In this document: piece after piece, positions 47,091 to 61,572 of the stretch
Position numbering within the stretch: position 1 is the first letter of the stretch
Layout: every line of letters begins with the position of its first letter
NCBI GenBank assembly: GCA_963921795.1
Contig: OY997647.1
Coordinates: forward strand, 55,737,003 to 55,801,002
DNA length: 64,000 bases
Origin: Nannobrachium achirus
Lineage: Eukaryota; Chordata; Actinopteri; Myctophiformes; Myctophidae
Direction: 5' to 3'
Notes under the pieces: generated by a model
Database searches by the model: none
What the model was told of the DNA's origin: nothing
What the model saw: only the letters and a program-made list of their open reading frames with translations
Position numbers and translations under genes: made by a program

Positions 47091-50000
47091 TTCCGCCACT
47101 TTTGCTCTAGCGGCTAGACCGTGCAGTCGCTTTTTACGAAACTCGGCAGTATGGCAGAGGCCTATGCCAAACGGCTAAAACGCGAAGCTCGCAACAATCG
47201 GCCAAAGGGTGGCGCTGTAGGAAGCCTTCGAAAGTGCAAACTTTGAACTGGTGTAGCTCATGCCCTGTTTCAGGTACAGCAATGAAACCTGTATACACTT
47301 ATGCGTCTCCTCATGCCGAACAACTTTTACGCTCTGACTTTTGACCTCTGACCTTTACCTCTCTCACAATTTTGAATTATATGCAAAACAGTCAAAATCT
47401 ATCTCCTCCTGGGATTTTCGCGTAATGTGCGCGAAACTTTTTTTACATGAACTTTGGACCAACACGGTCATCGCACAGCGGCCGGATTTTCTTTAAAGCG
47501 AAACATTATTTTTTAATAATTAACCGTATAATGCAGTTTCATGCAAATTATTCTTCTGCCTCTAAATCATACATGCAAAGTGACACGTTCATGGCAGTAT
47601 GGCAGAGGACTATGCCAAATGGCTAAAACGCGAAGCTCGCAACAATCGGCCAAAGGGTGGCGCTGTAGGAAGCCTTCGAAAGTGCAAACTTTGAACTGGT
47701 GTAGCTCATGCCCTGTTTCAGGTACAGCAATGAAACCTGTATACACGTAGGCGTCTCCTCATGCCGAACAACTTTTACGCTCTGACTTTTGACCTCTGAC
47801 CTTTACCTCTCCCACAATTTTGAATTATATGAAAAACAGTCAAAATCTATCTCCTCCTGGGATTTTCGCGTAACGTGCGCAAAACTTTTTTTACATGAAC
47901 TTTGGACCAACACGGTCATCGCACAGCGGCCGGATTTTCTTTAAAGCGAAACATTATTTTTTAATAATTCACTCAATGTTGCAGTTTTATGCAAATTATT
48001 CTTCTGCCTCTAAATCATACATGCAAAGTGACACGTTCATGGCATTTGGCAAATATGTCGAGGGTTAGTCCAAATATCACTGAAAGCAATCTTACTCCAA
48101 TTGGCCAAAGGGGGGCGCTATACGAAGCGTTTGAAAACTCAAACTTTAAAGGGGCATAAGTCATGCCTCGTTTTGTTTGAAGACATGCAACTTGCTTACA
48201 CGCGTGCCTTGACTCAAGCTGAAGACATCTGTGTCTTTGTTAAGTAAGCTCCGCCCTTCGATTTTCCGCCTTTTGGAGCAGTTCGTAAAACACTTAAACC
48301 ATCTTTTATTCCGGAACTTTCGCGTCACGTGCACAGAACTTTTTTTACATGAACTTTGGACCAATATCTAAAGATCTGTCAGATCGGATTTTTTAAAAAT
48401 TGAAACATGCTTTTTTAATAATTCTATCAACATTGCAAGTTTTATGCAAATTATTCTTCTGCTTCTAAAACAAACATTTAAAGTAATATTTTCTCACTGT
48501 GCAGAGCTGTGCATAGCTCACATGGTAAGGCCTTTGTCTATCATTCCAGAAGTCCCCTGTTCAAGCCTTACCTCATGCATTTAAAATACATTTTACAACA
48601 TTTTGCCGTGAAAACCCTGGTACTGCAACTGAACATGGCAACCCGACCAAACATGGCAACCTTCTTAAGCAAGGGTATAAATAGTGGTTGAGTTGAGGCC
48701 ACTCCCCCCCTCTCAGATTGTTTGAAGCCGCATGGTGCTGGTGGTTGCTGCTACTCACTGCTACATTATGCAGCAGCTGCAGGTCTGTACACTGTTCATT
48801 ATTCCAACAACTATTCCAATTTCTAACAGTTTCATTCATTATACTTACCCATACTATAATTTGTCTTTTAGATTTACCTCACCTGAACATACCTACCTGA
48901 TCCACTCGATACACTGGCTGTGTATGATGGAGGAACAATGTGTCACTTGGTAAGCTGACCATGTGCTCTGAAATGTTATGTTGTTTTTGGTTTTGGTATC
49001 TAAATGTTAAACGATTTATTTTGGAATGTAATGCTTGTATGTTAGCTGCAACGTTGATTATTGAATTGATGTATTTTGAGTTTAATGCCAATGCCTAGTT
49101 GGGGAGATTAATGGAATTATTTTGTTTCAAGCCTGTAGTGCAGCAGATTATTTGAATTTGTTGTTTTTCTATTCATTTGGCCTTTTTCTTTGATCCAGGC
49201 CAGGTTTATTGCCTAGAACTGAATCTGAAAGATGGCGAGCCTGCAGAAAGACTGACACAATCCTGTCTGACCTATGGTTATGGGTAGGAAAAAGCAGCCG
49301 CAGTGACACTCATTCCTAGTTTGATTTGATTTTGAAGTAATGACTTTGAGTTTCTTTATAAAGTAATGATGTTTGAGTGCATTCATTTATTCGTTTATTG
49401 TTTCAAACCATGCAGGGGAAGCTCAGCCTCACACCTGAAGCCCATCTGACAATCAGCTGACAATCAGTACCAGCTCCCAGATTGCTTCATTGAAGCCAAA
49501 GAACGGCAGTGTAAGTGGGTTCATTATTCTGAATTGTGTGGAACGGGCAGATTGAACACCTCTTCTCTAACTTGTGGCTCAACTGTAATTATTCTGAAGC
49601 TCACCTCATTTCTCTCTCCCTCCCCCACCTAGGCTGGCTGGGTTCCAACACCCCCCAATTGGAATCCATAGTCTGCTCTGCCCACAGGACGGCAGCCCCA
49701 TGTGAGCGTCTAAAGTTCCAAGTTTTGACCCCCAGCCGCCTTCCCCTCAACGTTTTTCAATAAAAACAATTTAAGTTTAGTTAAGTCTGACTCTGCTAGC
49801 CACTTACAGAAAATAATGCTGCCAAATATTTTGCAATTGCAAATCCTTTGTGTAAATAAACTGAAATTCATACTATTGCATGACTATTTCTTTATCATGT
49901 TTCACAAGCATCTGGGTCTACAATGCCAGGGGTGTAAAAGTAACTGAGTACATTTACTCAAATACTATCCTTAGTATAATTTTGAGGTATTTTATACTTC

Positions 50001-50923
50001 ACTTGTATAGTCTTACTTCTAGGCTACTCCAGTAAATGCTCATGCGTTGCATTGCATTGTGAGCTTGTAGATCTGCTATTTTCAAAAAAAATCAAGTTGA
50101 TGCCAATACCTTCGTACTTTTATTCAGTATTACTATTTATCTCTATATATTCATGTTATTCCTGGCACCGCCCCTGTTATCCTGTTCATATCCTGAAAAA
50201 GGCGGGGGCTGAAAAAGCTGTCCTGAAAAACATCATTTGATTTCCTGTTGTCCTTGCATTAAAGTGTCAGTAGTTGGGTTCTGGGTTGCCATGTCTGCTT
50301 ATAATAAGCAATTTGTGTCTCGTTAAGATTTTTATTTATCCAGCCCCCACCATGCAGTTGTACAGTGAAACCCAAAATTCAAAAATGGCAAAAATAAACT
50401 TTGCCAAAAATCTAAAAATGAAGAACTCGGGAACGGGAACAAAAGGCAAAACTCAAGAAAAAGGCAAAAATAACAAACACTGCACTAGGCTATGGGGCCC
50501 TTGCAACTCTCACTGAGATTTGTTCATCTCGCTCTGCAGCTATAGACAGAAAATCACACAAATCAGTACACAGTATCTCTACAGTGATGTGATCATGACG
50601 GATTTGTCCGATATCATATTCTATCTAATTGGCTAAAATTGAATTCCAAGGTTTGCAGGATTGCTCCTTTTTGAACAAATTGTCTCAAACGCAGCCTGCT
50701 ATGTGTGTGAGATTTTGCACACACATTCCCACTAGGCCAAGGAACAGATGCCACCCTTCTCACATTGGCCTGTTATAGAGTCACCAGTGGGCCAAAAAAA
50801 ACACCTGACCTGTTCGGAAGAACACTGCTTCTAGTTTCTCTTTGATGTCTTCTTTGCTTTCCCTTGATGCTTTTGCCTTGGCCACTTTATCGCTGCTTGC
50901 AGCTATATTTATTATTATTATTC
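47091..50923 (+). repeat. Large array unit 2
   Basis: Same plan as unit 1 without the hAT insertion, 3833 bp. Only scattered substitutions separate it from unit 1 (for example near 49018 and 50087), pointing to a very recent duplication or gene conversion. Confidence 0.93.
48676..49764 (+). ncRNA. Candidate spliced Pol II transcription unit, copy 2
   Basis: Same TATA box (48676-48683), splice sites and AATAAA (49759-49764) as copy 1, all at +4267. The whole block is practically identical, so conservation between copies says nothing yet about selection. Confidence 0.5.
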
Positions 50924-52483
50924 TTCCGCCACTTTTGCTCTAGCGGCTAGACCGTGCAGTCGCTTTTTACGAAACTCGGCAGTATGGCAGAGGACTATGC
51001 CAAACGGCTAAAACGCGAAGCTCGCAACAATCGGCCAAAGGGTGGCGCTGTAGGAAGCCTTCGAAAGTGCAAACTTTGAACTGGTGTAGCTCATGCCCTG
51101 TTTCAGGTACAGCAATGAAACCTGTATACACTTATGCGTCTCCTCATGCCGAACAACTTTTACGCTCTGACTTTTGACCTCTGACCTTTACCTCTCCCAC
51201 AATTTTGAATTATATGAAAAACAGTCAAAATCTATCTCCTCCTGGGATTTTCGCGTAACGTGCGCGAAACATTTTTTACATGAACTTTGGACCAACACGG
51301 TCATCGCACAGCGGCCGGATTTTCTTTAAAGCGAAACATTATTTTTTAATAATTAACCGTATAATGCAGTTTTTAATGCAAATTATTCTTTTGCCTCTAA
51401 ATCATACATGCAAAGTGACACGTTCATGGCAGTATGGCAGAGGACTATGCCAAACGGCTAAAACGCGAAGCTCGCAACAATCGGCCAAAGGGTGGCGCTG
51501 TAGGAAGCCTTCGAAAGTGCAAACTTTTAACTGGTGTAGCTCATGCCCTGTTTCAGGTACAGCAATGAAACCTGTATACACGTATGCGTCTCCTCATGCC
51601 GAACAACTTTTACGCTCTGACTTTTGACCTCTGACCTTTACCTCTCCCACAATTTTGAATTATATGAAAAACAGTCAAAATCTATCTCCTCCTGGGATTT
51701 TTGCGTAACGTGCGCAAAACTTTTTTTACATGAACTTTGGACCAACACGGTCATCGCACAGCGGCCAGATTTTCTTTAAAGTGAAACATTATTTTTTAAT
51801 AATTCACTCAATGTTGCAGTTTTATGCAAATTATTCTTCTGCCTCTAAATCATACATGCAAAGTGACACGTTCATAGCATTTGGCAAATATGTAGAGGGT
51901 TAGTCCAAATATCACTGAAAGCAATCTTACTCCAATTGGCCAAAGGGGGGCGCTATACGAAGCGTTTGAAAACTCAAACTTTAAAGGGGCATAAGTCATG
52001 CCTCGTTTCGTTTGAAGACATGCAACTTGCTTAGACGCGTGCCTTGACTCAAGCGGAAGACATCTGTGTCTTTGTTAAGTAAGCTCCGCCCTTAGATTTT
52101 CCGCCAATTTGAGCAGTTTGTAAAACACTTAAACCCGCTTTTATTCCGGAACGTTTGTGTCACGTGCACAGAACTTTTTTTACATGAACTTTGGACCAAT
52201 ATCTAAAGATCTGTCAGGTCGGATATTTTAAACATTGAAACATGCTTTTTTAATAATTCCATCAACATTGCAAGTTTTATGCAAATTATTCTTCTGCCTC
52301 TAAAACATACATGCAAAGTAACATTTTCATGATGAACTACTGTAGAGGGTTAGTCCAAATATCACTGAAACCAATCTTACCCCAATTGGCCAAAGGGGGG
52401 CGCTATATCATTTTGAAAGAAGGCGTCAAGTACATTACATGAAACTTTTTTTTTTCTTTTTTTTAAATGACAGGTCCATTATG

Positions 52484-53110
52484 TGTGACTGCCGTAGTGT
52501 AGTGGTCAGTGCCTGTGCCTGATATTCGGATGGTTGTGAGTTCGAACCCCACGTTGGGTAGAGTTGATGTTAACATCCTGGATGCCCATGGCATGCGCGT
52601 ATGTCAAACTCTTTAATGTTGACACGTCTGATCTAACTCCAGATCACGTTCATGTTTAAAATGAGCCCTTCTCTACCGGCCGTTTTGAGTAAAAGAAAAT
52701 ATGATCACTCGAAAATGTCAGAAATACTCAGATTACATTTACTCAGATTGATTTCACCCCAAAATATAAAAAATAAATCAATAAAATCAAGGCACTCAGC
52801 CTACATAGAACTTTTTTTTTAAACAAACATGGTTAACAGATCCTGTGGCTGCCTAGTGTAGTGGTCAGGGCACATGCCTTACATGCAGACGCTCGTTGGA
52901 TCGAATCCCACCTGGGGCTTGTATAAGCATAAAACCATGACATAAATCCTGAAACCTGAAACAAGCATTATAATACAAACTGTCATGTCTACACCTATGT
53001 TGTGATTTCCAAGGATTGCAATGATACCATGTACCAGCTCAGTGGTCTAGTGGTTTGAGTGTCTGCCCTGAGACTGGGAGATCTGGATTCAAACCCGGGT
53101 CGCGTCATAC
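52484..53110 (+). repeat. tRNA-like triplet T1-T2-T3, unit 3 first set
   Basis: T1: A box TAGTGTAGTGG (52495-52505), B box AGTTCGAACCC (52539-52549). T2: A box TAGTGTAGTGG (52854-52864), B box GGATCGAATCC (52898-52908). T3: A box TGGTCTAGTGG (about 53043-53053), B box GGATTCAAACC (53085-53095). Box spacing is tRNA-like, but stems have mismatches and no CCA or T-run terminator is clear. These look like SINE-type heads, three different ones in fixed order. Confidence 0.75.
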
Positions 53111-53504
53111 CAAAGATTCTAAAAAATGGGACCCAGTTCCTCCCTGCTTGAAACTCAACATCTAGGGTAGGATTGGGGGTAACTCCCTGCGACATACTAG
53201 TGGCATGACCAGGGGGTGTACTTGTACAACAAGTTACCTTGCGCTACAGAAACAGGAGATAGGCTCCTGCCCTATGAGATTCATAGCCTGGCCGATTCAT
53301 ATGGTCTTCATAGCTCAGCCAGGCTTACTATGTACATCATCAAACTGTCCAGGTGCATAGTATCACAGTTTTTTTTTATGTCTGTTGCATATAGGCCTAC
53401 AGTCTTTTGCATGCATGTTGTGTAGAGGCCAATTTGTGCTTTTACCTATAACCAAAACTTTGTATGCATGAAACTTTTTCTTTTTTTTTTAAATGACAGG
53501 TCCT

Positions 53505-54250
53505 TTATGCGTGACTACCGTAGTGTAGTGGTCAGTGCCTGTGCCTGATATACGGATGGTTGTGAGCTCAAACCCCACGTCGGGTTGAGTTGATGTTAAC
53601 ATCCTGGATGCCCATGGCATGTGCGTATGTCAAACTCTTTAATGTTGACACGTCTGATCTAACTCCAATTCACGTTCATGTTTAAAATGAGCCCTTCTCT
53701 AACAGCCGTTTTTTTTTCTGTTCTGAGTAAAAGAAAATATGATCACTCGAAAATGTCAGAAATACATACAATAGATTACATTTACTCAGATTGATTTCAC
53801 CCCAAGCCTCCAAAATATAAAAAAGAAATCAATAAAATCAAGGCACTCAGCCTACATAGAACTTTTTTTTTAAACAAACATGGCTAACAGATTCTGTGGC
53901 TGCCTAGTGTAGTGGTCAGGGCATATGCCTTTCATGCAGAAGGTCGTTGGATCGAATCCCGCCTGGGGTTTATAGAAGCGTAAAACCATGATATTTGGTA
54001 CACTTCACAGTTTGGTTCCTTGAACAATGTCTGATATGGAGCCTTCCTAAAAATGTCCCCCAACCCCCCTTGATGCGTATTTTAATATCCGCCATTACTA
54101 AATAATGTATTTTGCATCATAAATCCTGAAACAAGCATTATAATACAAACTGTCATGTCTACACCTATGTTGTGATTTCCAAGGATTGCAATGACATCAT
54201 GTACCAGCTCAGTGGCCTAGTGGTTTGAGTGTCTGCCCTGAGACTAGGCC
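53505..54250 (+). repeat. tRNA-like triplet, unit 3 second set, T3 broken
   Basis: T1 near 53511-53586, T2 near 53897-53970 and the 5' half of T3 near 54204-54250, in the same order as the first set. T3 stops at TGCCCTGAGACTAGG, where the 2.6-kb insert begins. Confidence 0.75.
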
Positions 54251-56865
54251 ATCGCGTGTTTGTCGAGTTTGCGGCAACAGAAAATGAAACGATCCGCCAA
54301 TCAGAGTAAACCGTACACACTGGATAACAAGTCAACAAGATCGAATCCAGACAGAGCCTTTGTAGCCTATACCATAACGTAACCATAATGCATTAACATT
54401 AACATGACATGTTACTATCTGAAGTAATGTTACTGCCCTGTCCCTGTGATTTTAATATGCAAACTGCTAATAAAGTAATCAATCAAAAGAACGAGAGATT
54501 TATCTGGGTGACTTACAGTGCGTGCGTGCGTACAATGTTTCTTTCTGACAACCACCTAAATATTGTCCAATTAGGTACTGTAGCAGACGCAATTTATATC
54601 CGACACAAATTGATTAGAAGTTTTCCCTGCCGGGAACTCAACTAGTGAAAACAGCAGATCTACAAGCTCACAACGCTCTTCACTTGCTGTGAGCTTGTAG
54701 ATTGGATATTTTCACGAGGCCTCTTCTTATTCTTTTTATATGTAATTTCTTAAATGTGTTCGCTTGTTTTAAAACAATATGAATACATAATCATGTATGG
54801 ATAGGCTATGCGGTCGGGTGAAATGACGCAAGGAGGAGGCATAATATAGGCCTATACACTGGACCCATATAGCCTACTGTAGCTTATATAGTCTTGAAAT
54901 AAAACATAATTTAACAGACAAAACTATAGCCTGCATGTAGGCCTACTGACCACTGTTATTACAATCGGGGTTATAGGCTATATTTCTTTATAAAGACAAC
55001 GGGTATGTCCATGGCGCGCCAGAACGCCACAGCCACAGGCGTGATTTTTGATTGATAGCATGAATAGAAAGGGAGATACACTATCACATGTCATACAAAA
55101 AATAAATAGAGAGTTCACAGAATGAATACAAATTTGAATAAGAGCAATTGCTTGAGAAATGACCAGGGTCTGGGAACTGAAGCAGCTATGGGCGATCAAC
55201 ATTATCCTGCACCCGGCTTTACTCTATAGCTTTTTATTGCTGTCAGACTATATTTTGTTTGGTTTAAATAGGCCTATACTGTTACATTTCATAATGAAAT
55301 GTTTGGCTATTTATTATGATATGGTTAAACCATGGCGTGATCATTTGCATTTGGTGCGTTGTATTATACCAATAAAAACACTATTTCTGTTAGAAGCTGT
55401 TGTCATTGATTGTTCTTTAGATTCAGGAAACACCTATTAAGTGTTTTACTAGCTCAGAAATAAATCAATTAGTCTATTAAGTGTTTTGTAGCCTTATTCT
55501 ATAGATATTATTAACCGTAATCTAGCCTACTTGCGTTCTGGAGTCATTCAATGAAATGTCGGGTTGATGCGCTGCCGTCTCCAATCTCTCCATGTGTCCA
55601 AAATAACAGATGTATAAACTGTCGACAGGCCATGACGCAATGCGTTGGTATCTTGCAACTCTGTTTTTTTGGTGTGGCGCACCGCGCATCGCGCACGATC
55701 ACGGAGAAAAAGAAAGACTCCACCGTTTGATTCAACAATGGTTTGGTTTAAGCTATAAAAAAAGGTCTTCTCATTCTTTGGAAATCCCAGCATGACAATG
55801 ACCGTGTCCCGTTAGTAATCAGGTCTTTATTTGCTGTGCAATTAATGAATGAAACTGATGGAGCAAAATGGCATGCAACACAAATCATTTATTTGAATAG
55901 ACTCATCTTATTTACAGAATTGACACAATGAACTGACACTCTATCACTTCTGCTAATTATATAGGTATTCTAGGACTAGGTATTAGTATTAACTGAATGA
56001 GTGGTTGGTTTAATTTTATTTATAATTGAATTGAAGGCAGAAACACGCATTCATTCATTATTTAATCGTGCGAAGACAGCCGACCCAAATTTGCGCAAGG
56101 AAACCCCACCTGCGGTTTTATTAGAATGCTATAAATAAAGTGCTCATGCTTCTCAAATAGACTACACAAATACAATAATTTGAGTTTAGCTATGCAGCAG
56201 GGATTATTAATTCCAGGGGTGATGTGCGGGGTGTAACCAAAACCAGTGTCTTTCTTTTCTTTTTTTTTTTGCAAAGATGCATGCAGCAGCAGCGGACCAG
56301 CGGTCCATAAATAATCAAAGCAAGCATGTAACAATGATCAGTCAATCAAATTGGATATTAAAATGATGCCCACACAGGCTGTGTATTTTGGAAGGGAGGC
56401 AGGTCTGGCGCATCACATACAGCAGGCCATGAGAAACAAAATGAGAAAGGTAAATAGCCAAACATTTCCTCGTTGCAATGAACAGCTAAATGGTTTCCAA
56501 ATAGGGTCACATTAACAGCCACAGCAACTAGACCATAGAATGACAAAAGAACAAGCTGACAAAGTGTCAAAATCTATCAAAATCAAACGTTATTTTGTAT
56601 TTATTCCTTGGCTGGCTTCTGCGGAACGTGGAAGAATGGCTGTCGAGTGAGTGTCTGTTGATTCTGGAGGTGGAGGGGCTTGCTTGATTGCTGGTATCCC
56701 GCAGCTGGTCAGTTTTCCAGCAAAGTTCAGGGAAACAACGATCGCGCCGCCGAGATTGGCCGTTTTGTCAGAGGCGCGAGAGATTTGTTTGGTCCTTTTT
56801 CTAAGACATTTCAGGGAAACGGGGACAGCGATTGGCGGCCCAACCTCGACAGAGAAGTCACAGCA
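54251..56865. other. 2.6-kb insert inside a tRNA-like module
   Basis: Largely single-copy DNA placed between the 5' half of T3 (to 54250) and its 3' half (from about 56866, GAGACTGGGAGATCC). It includes a short hairpin of the AGCTCACA family (54645-54716). No gene family recognised in its ORFs. Absent from unit 4. Confidence 0.6.
54645..54716. repeat. Dispersed short hairpin (AGCTCACA family)
   Basis: GTGAAAACAGCAGATCTACA with AGCTCACA and its complement TGTGAGCTTGTAGAT. Confidence 0.85.
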
Positions 56866-59324
56866 GGAGACTGGGAGATCCAGGTTCAAACCCCGGTCGT
56901 GTCATACCAAAGATTTTATATAGGCATACAGTCTTTTGCATACATGTTGTGTAGAGGCCAATTTGTGCTTTTACCTATAACCACCGATTAGTTTAAAACT
57001 TTGTATGCACACTTCCCAGAGGCCAAGGAAAAACCTGTGCCCTGCATTTTTCACATCTGCCATTTATAGCGCCACCAGAAGGCCAACTTACAGTATGTAA
57101 AACACATTCTTCGATATTACTCCTTCAGATTTTATCCGAAAATCACACAAATCAGTACACAGTATCTCTACAGTGATGTAATCATGACGGATTTGTCAGA
57201 TATCATATTCTATCTAATTGGCTAACATTGAATTCCAAGGTTTGCAGGATTGCTCCTTTTTGAACAAAATGTCTCAAACGCAGCCTGCTATGTGTGTGAG
57301 ATTTTGCACACACATTCCCACTAGGCCAAGGAACAGATGCCACCCTTCTCACATTGGCCTGTTATAGCGCCACCAGCGGGTCAATTTTTGCAAAACACAT
57401 TTTTGGAACAAAATGCTTCAAATCCCGCATGCAGCGTCCGATTGCCGTGAAAGGCCCAAGAACACGTGGCACCCTTTTCACTTTGGCCTATTATAGAGTC
57501 ACCGCTAGGCCAAAAAAAACCTACCTGACCTGCCGGAGTCCTGTTCGGAAGAACACTGCTTCCAGTTTTTCTTTGATTTGTTCTTTGCTTTCCCTTGATG
57601 CTTTTTTGCTTTCCTGCTTTTTCTGCCTTGGCCACTTTATCGCTGCTTGCAGCTATATTTAGTGGCCAAGGCCACGAAGTGGCAAATGGCCACTCATTGA
57701 TATTGGACTTCATCATTACTATTATTATTATTATTATTATTCTTCCGCCACTTTTGCTCTAGCGGCTAGACCGTGCAGTCGCTTTTTACGAAACTCGGCA
57801 GTATGGCAGAGGACTATGCCAAACGGCTAAAACGCGAAGCTCGCAACAATCGGCCAAAGGGTGGCGCTGTAGGAAGCCTTCGAAAGTGCAAACTTTGAAC
57901 TGGTGTAGCTCATGCCCTGTTTCAGGTACAGCAATGAAACCTGTATACACTTATGCGTCTCCTCATGCCGAACAACTTTTACGCTCTGACTTTTGACCTC
58001 TGACCTTTACCTCTCCCACAATTTTGAATTATATGAAAAACAGTCAAAATCTATCTCCTCCTGGGATTTTCGCGTAACGTGCGCAAAACTTTTTTTTACA
58101 TGAACTTTGGACCAACACGGTCATCGCACAGCGGCCGGATTTTCTTTAAAGCGAAACATTATTTTTTAATAATTCACTCAATGTTGCAGTTTTATGCAAA
58201 TTATTCTTCTGCCTCTAAATCATACATGCAAAGTGACACGTTCATGGCAGTATGGCAGAGGACTATGCCAAACGGCTAAAACGCGAAGCTCGCAACAATC
58301 GGCCAAAGGGTGGCGCTGTAGGAAGCCTTCGAAAGTGCAAACTTTGAACTGGTGTAGCTCATGCCCTGTTTCAGGTACAGCAATGAAACCTGTATACACT
58401 TATGCGTCTCCTCATGCCGAACAACATTTACGCTCTGACTTTTGACCTCTGACCTTTACCTCTCCCACAATTTTGAATTATATGAAAAACAGTCAAAATC
58501 TATCTCCTCCTGGGATTTTCGCGTAACGTGCGCGAAACTTTTTTTTACATGAACTTTGGACCAACACGGTCATCGCACAGCGGCCGGATTTTCTTTAAAG
58601 CGAAACATTATTTTTTAATAATTCACTCAATGTTGCAGTTTTATGCAAATTATTCTTCTGCCTCTAAATCATACATGCAAAGTGACACGTTCATGGCATT
58701 TGGCAAATATGTAGAGGGTTAGTCCAAATATCACTGAAAGCAATCTTACTCCAATTGGCCAAAGGGGGGCGCTATACGAAGCGTTTGAAAACTCAAACTT
58801 TAAAGGGGCATAAGTCATGCCTCGTTTCGTTTGAAGACATGCAACTTGCTTACACGCGTGCCTTGACTCAAGCGGAAGACATCTGTGTCTTTGTTAAGTA
58901 AGCTCCGCCCTTAGATTTTCCGACATTTTGAGCAGTTTGTAAAACACTTAAACCCGCTTTTATTCCGGAACTTTCGCGTCACGTGCACGGAACTTTTTTT
59001 ACATGAACTTTGGACCAATATCTAAAGATCTGTCAGATCGTTTTTTTTTTTTTTTATTGAAACATGCTTTTTTAATAATTCAATCAACATTGCAAGTCTT
59101 ATGCAAATTATTCTTCTGCCTCTAAAACATACATGCAAAGTAAAATTTCATGATAAACTACTATAGAGGGTTAGTCCAAATATCACTGAAACCAATCTTA
59201 CCCCAATTGGCCAAAGGGGGGCGCTATATCATTTTGAAAGAAGGCGTCAAGTACATTACATGAAACTTTTTTTTTTTTCTTTTTTTTTTTTTTTAAATGA
59301 CAGGTCCATTATGTGTGACTGCCG

Positions 59325-61127
59325 TAGTGTAGTGGTCAGTGCCTGTGCCTGATATTCGGATGGTTGTGAGTTCGAACCCCACGTTGGGTAGAGTTGATGT
59401 TAACATCCTGGATGCCCATGGCATGTGCGTATGTCAAACTCTTTAATGTTGACACGTCTGATCTAACTCCAGATCACGTTCATGTTTAAAATGAGCCCTT
59501 CTCTACCGGCCGTTTTGAGTAAAAGAAAATATGATCACTCGAAAATGTCAGAAATACTCAGATTACATTTACTCAGATTGATTTCACCCCAAGCCTCCAA
59601 AAGATAAAAAAGAAATCAATAAAATCAAGGCACTCAGCCTACATAGAACTTTTTTTTTAAACAAACATGGTTAACAGATCCTGTGGCTGCCTAGTGTAGT
59701 GGTCAGGGCACATGCCTTACATGCAGAAGCTCGTTGGATCGAATCCCACCTGGGGCTTGTATAAGCATAAAACCATGACATAAATCCTGAAACCTGAAAC
59801 AAGCATTATAATACAAACTGTCATGTCTACACCTATGTTGTGATTTCCAAGGATTGCAATGATACCATGTACCAGCTCAGTGGTCTAGTGGTTTGAGTGT
59901 CTGCCCTGAGACTGGGAGATCTGGGTTCAAACCCGGGTCGCGTCATACCAAAGATTCTAAAAAATGGGACCCAGTTCCTCCCTGCTTGAAACTCAACATC
60001 TAGGGTTGGATTGGGGGTAACTCCCTGCGACATACTAGTGTCATGTCCAGGGGGTGTACTTGTACAACAAGTTACCTTGCGCTACAGAAACAGGAGATAG
60101 GCGATTCATAGCCTGGCCGATTCATATGGTCTTCATAGCTCAGCAAGGCTTACTATGTACATCATCAAACTGTCCAGGTGCATAGTATCACAGTTTCTTT
60201 TTTTATGTCTGTTGCATATAGGCCTACAGTCTTTTGCATACATGTTGTGTAGAGGCCAATTTGTGCTTTTACCTATAACCACCGATTAGTGTAAAACTTT
60301 GTATGCATGAAACTTTTTCTTTTTTTTTTCTTTTTTTTTAAATGACAGGTCCTTTATGCGTGACTACCGTAGTGTAGTGGTCAGTACCTGTGCCTGATAT
60401 ACGGATGGTTGTGAGCTCAAACCCCACGTCGGGTTGAGTTGATGTTAACATCCTTGATTCCCATGGCATGTGCGTATGTCAAACTCTTTAATGTTGACAC
60501 GTCTGATCTAACTCCAGATCACGTTCATGTTTAAAATGAGCCCTTCTCTACCAGCTGTTTTTTTTCTGTTCCGAGTAAAAGAAAATATGATCACTCGAAA
60601 ATGTCAGAAATACATACAATAGATTACATTTACTCAGATTGATTTCACCCCAAGCCTCCAAAATATAAAAAAGAAAACAATAAAATCAAGGCACTCAGCC
60701 TACATAGAACTTTTTTTTAAACAAACATGGCTAACAGATTCTGTGGCTGCCTAGTGTAGTGGTCAGGGCATATGCCTTTCATGCAGAAGGTCGTTGGATT
60801 GAATCCCGCCTGGGGTTTATATAAGCGTAAAACCATGATGTTTGGTACACTTCACAGTTTGGTTCCTTGAACAATGTCTGATATGGAGCCTTCCTAAAAA
60901 TGTCCCCCAACCCCCCTTGATGCGTATTTTAATATCCGCCATTACTAAATAATGTATTTTGCATCATAAATCCTGAAACAAGCATTATAATACAAACTGT
61001 CATGTCTACACCTATGTTGTGATTTTCAAGGATTGCAATGATATCATGTACCAGTTCCAGTGGCCTAGTGGTTTGAGTGTCTGCCCTGAGACTGGGAGAT
61101 CCGGGTTCAAACCTGGGTCACGTCATA
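59325..61127 (+). repeat. Two tRNA-like triplets, unit 4
   Basis: First set T1 (about 59330), T2 (about 59685) and T3 (about 59872). Second set T1 (about 60361), T2 (about 60742) and T3 (about 61050). Same order and similar spacing as in unit 3. Confidence 0.75.
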
Positions 61128-61572
61128 CCAAAGATTCTAAAAAATGGGACCCAGTGCCTCCCTGCTTAAAACTCAGCATCAAGGGTTGGATTGCGGGTAA
61201 CTCCCTGCGACATACTAGCATCATGTCCAGGGGGTGTACTTGTACATCAAGCTGCCTTACGCTACAGAAACAGGACCAACATCTAAAGATCTGTCAGATC
61301 GGATTTAAAAAAAATTGAAACATGCATTTTTAATAATTCAATAAATATTGCAAGTTGTATGCAAATTATTCTTCTGCCTCTAAAACATACATGCAAAGTA
61401 AAATTTTCATGATGAACTACTGTAGAGGGTTAGTCCAAACATCGCTGAAACCAATCTTACCCCAATTGGCCAAAGGGGGGCACTATATCATTTTGAAAGA
61501 AGGCGTCAAGTACATTACATGAAACTTTTTCTTCTTTCTTTTCTTTTTAAAAAAAATGACAAGTCCATCATG

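Larger units (their letters stand above)
50924..57742 (+). repeat. Large array unit 3 (tRNA-like cassette)
   Basis: Shares the head (448-bp subrepeats from 50981 and about 51431, diverged third and fourth from about 51880 and 52330) and the tail (about 56940-57660) with the other units. The inside differs: from about 52440 it holds two sets of tRNA-like modules and a 2.6-kb insert. It ends with one palindromic 65-bp module before unit 4. Confidence 0.9.

Noticed and set aside
43274..51627. Small ORFs repeated in each array unit (for example 83, 67, 88 and 80 residues)
   Set aside because: They recur because the DNA is recently duplicated; no domain, and equal ORFs occur on both strands.
56590..56991. 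ORFs in both strands near 56.6-57.0 kb
   Set aside because: Overlapping open frames on both strands with no recognised family; probably a GC-rich repeat fragment at the edge of the 2.6-kb insert.
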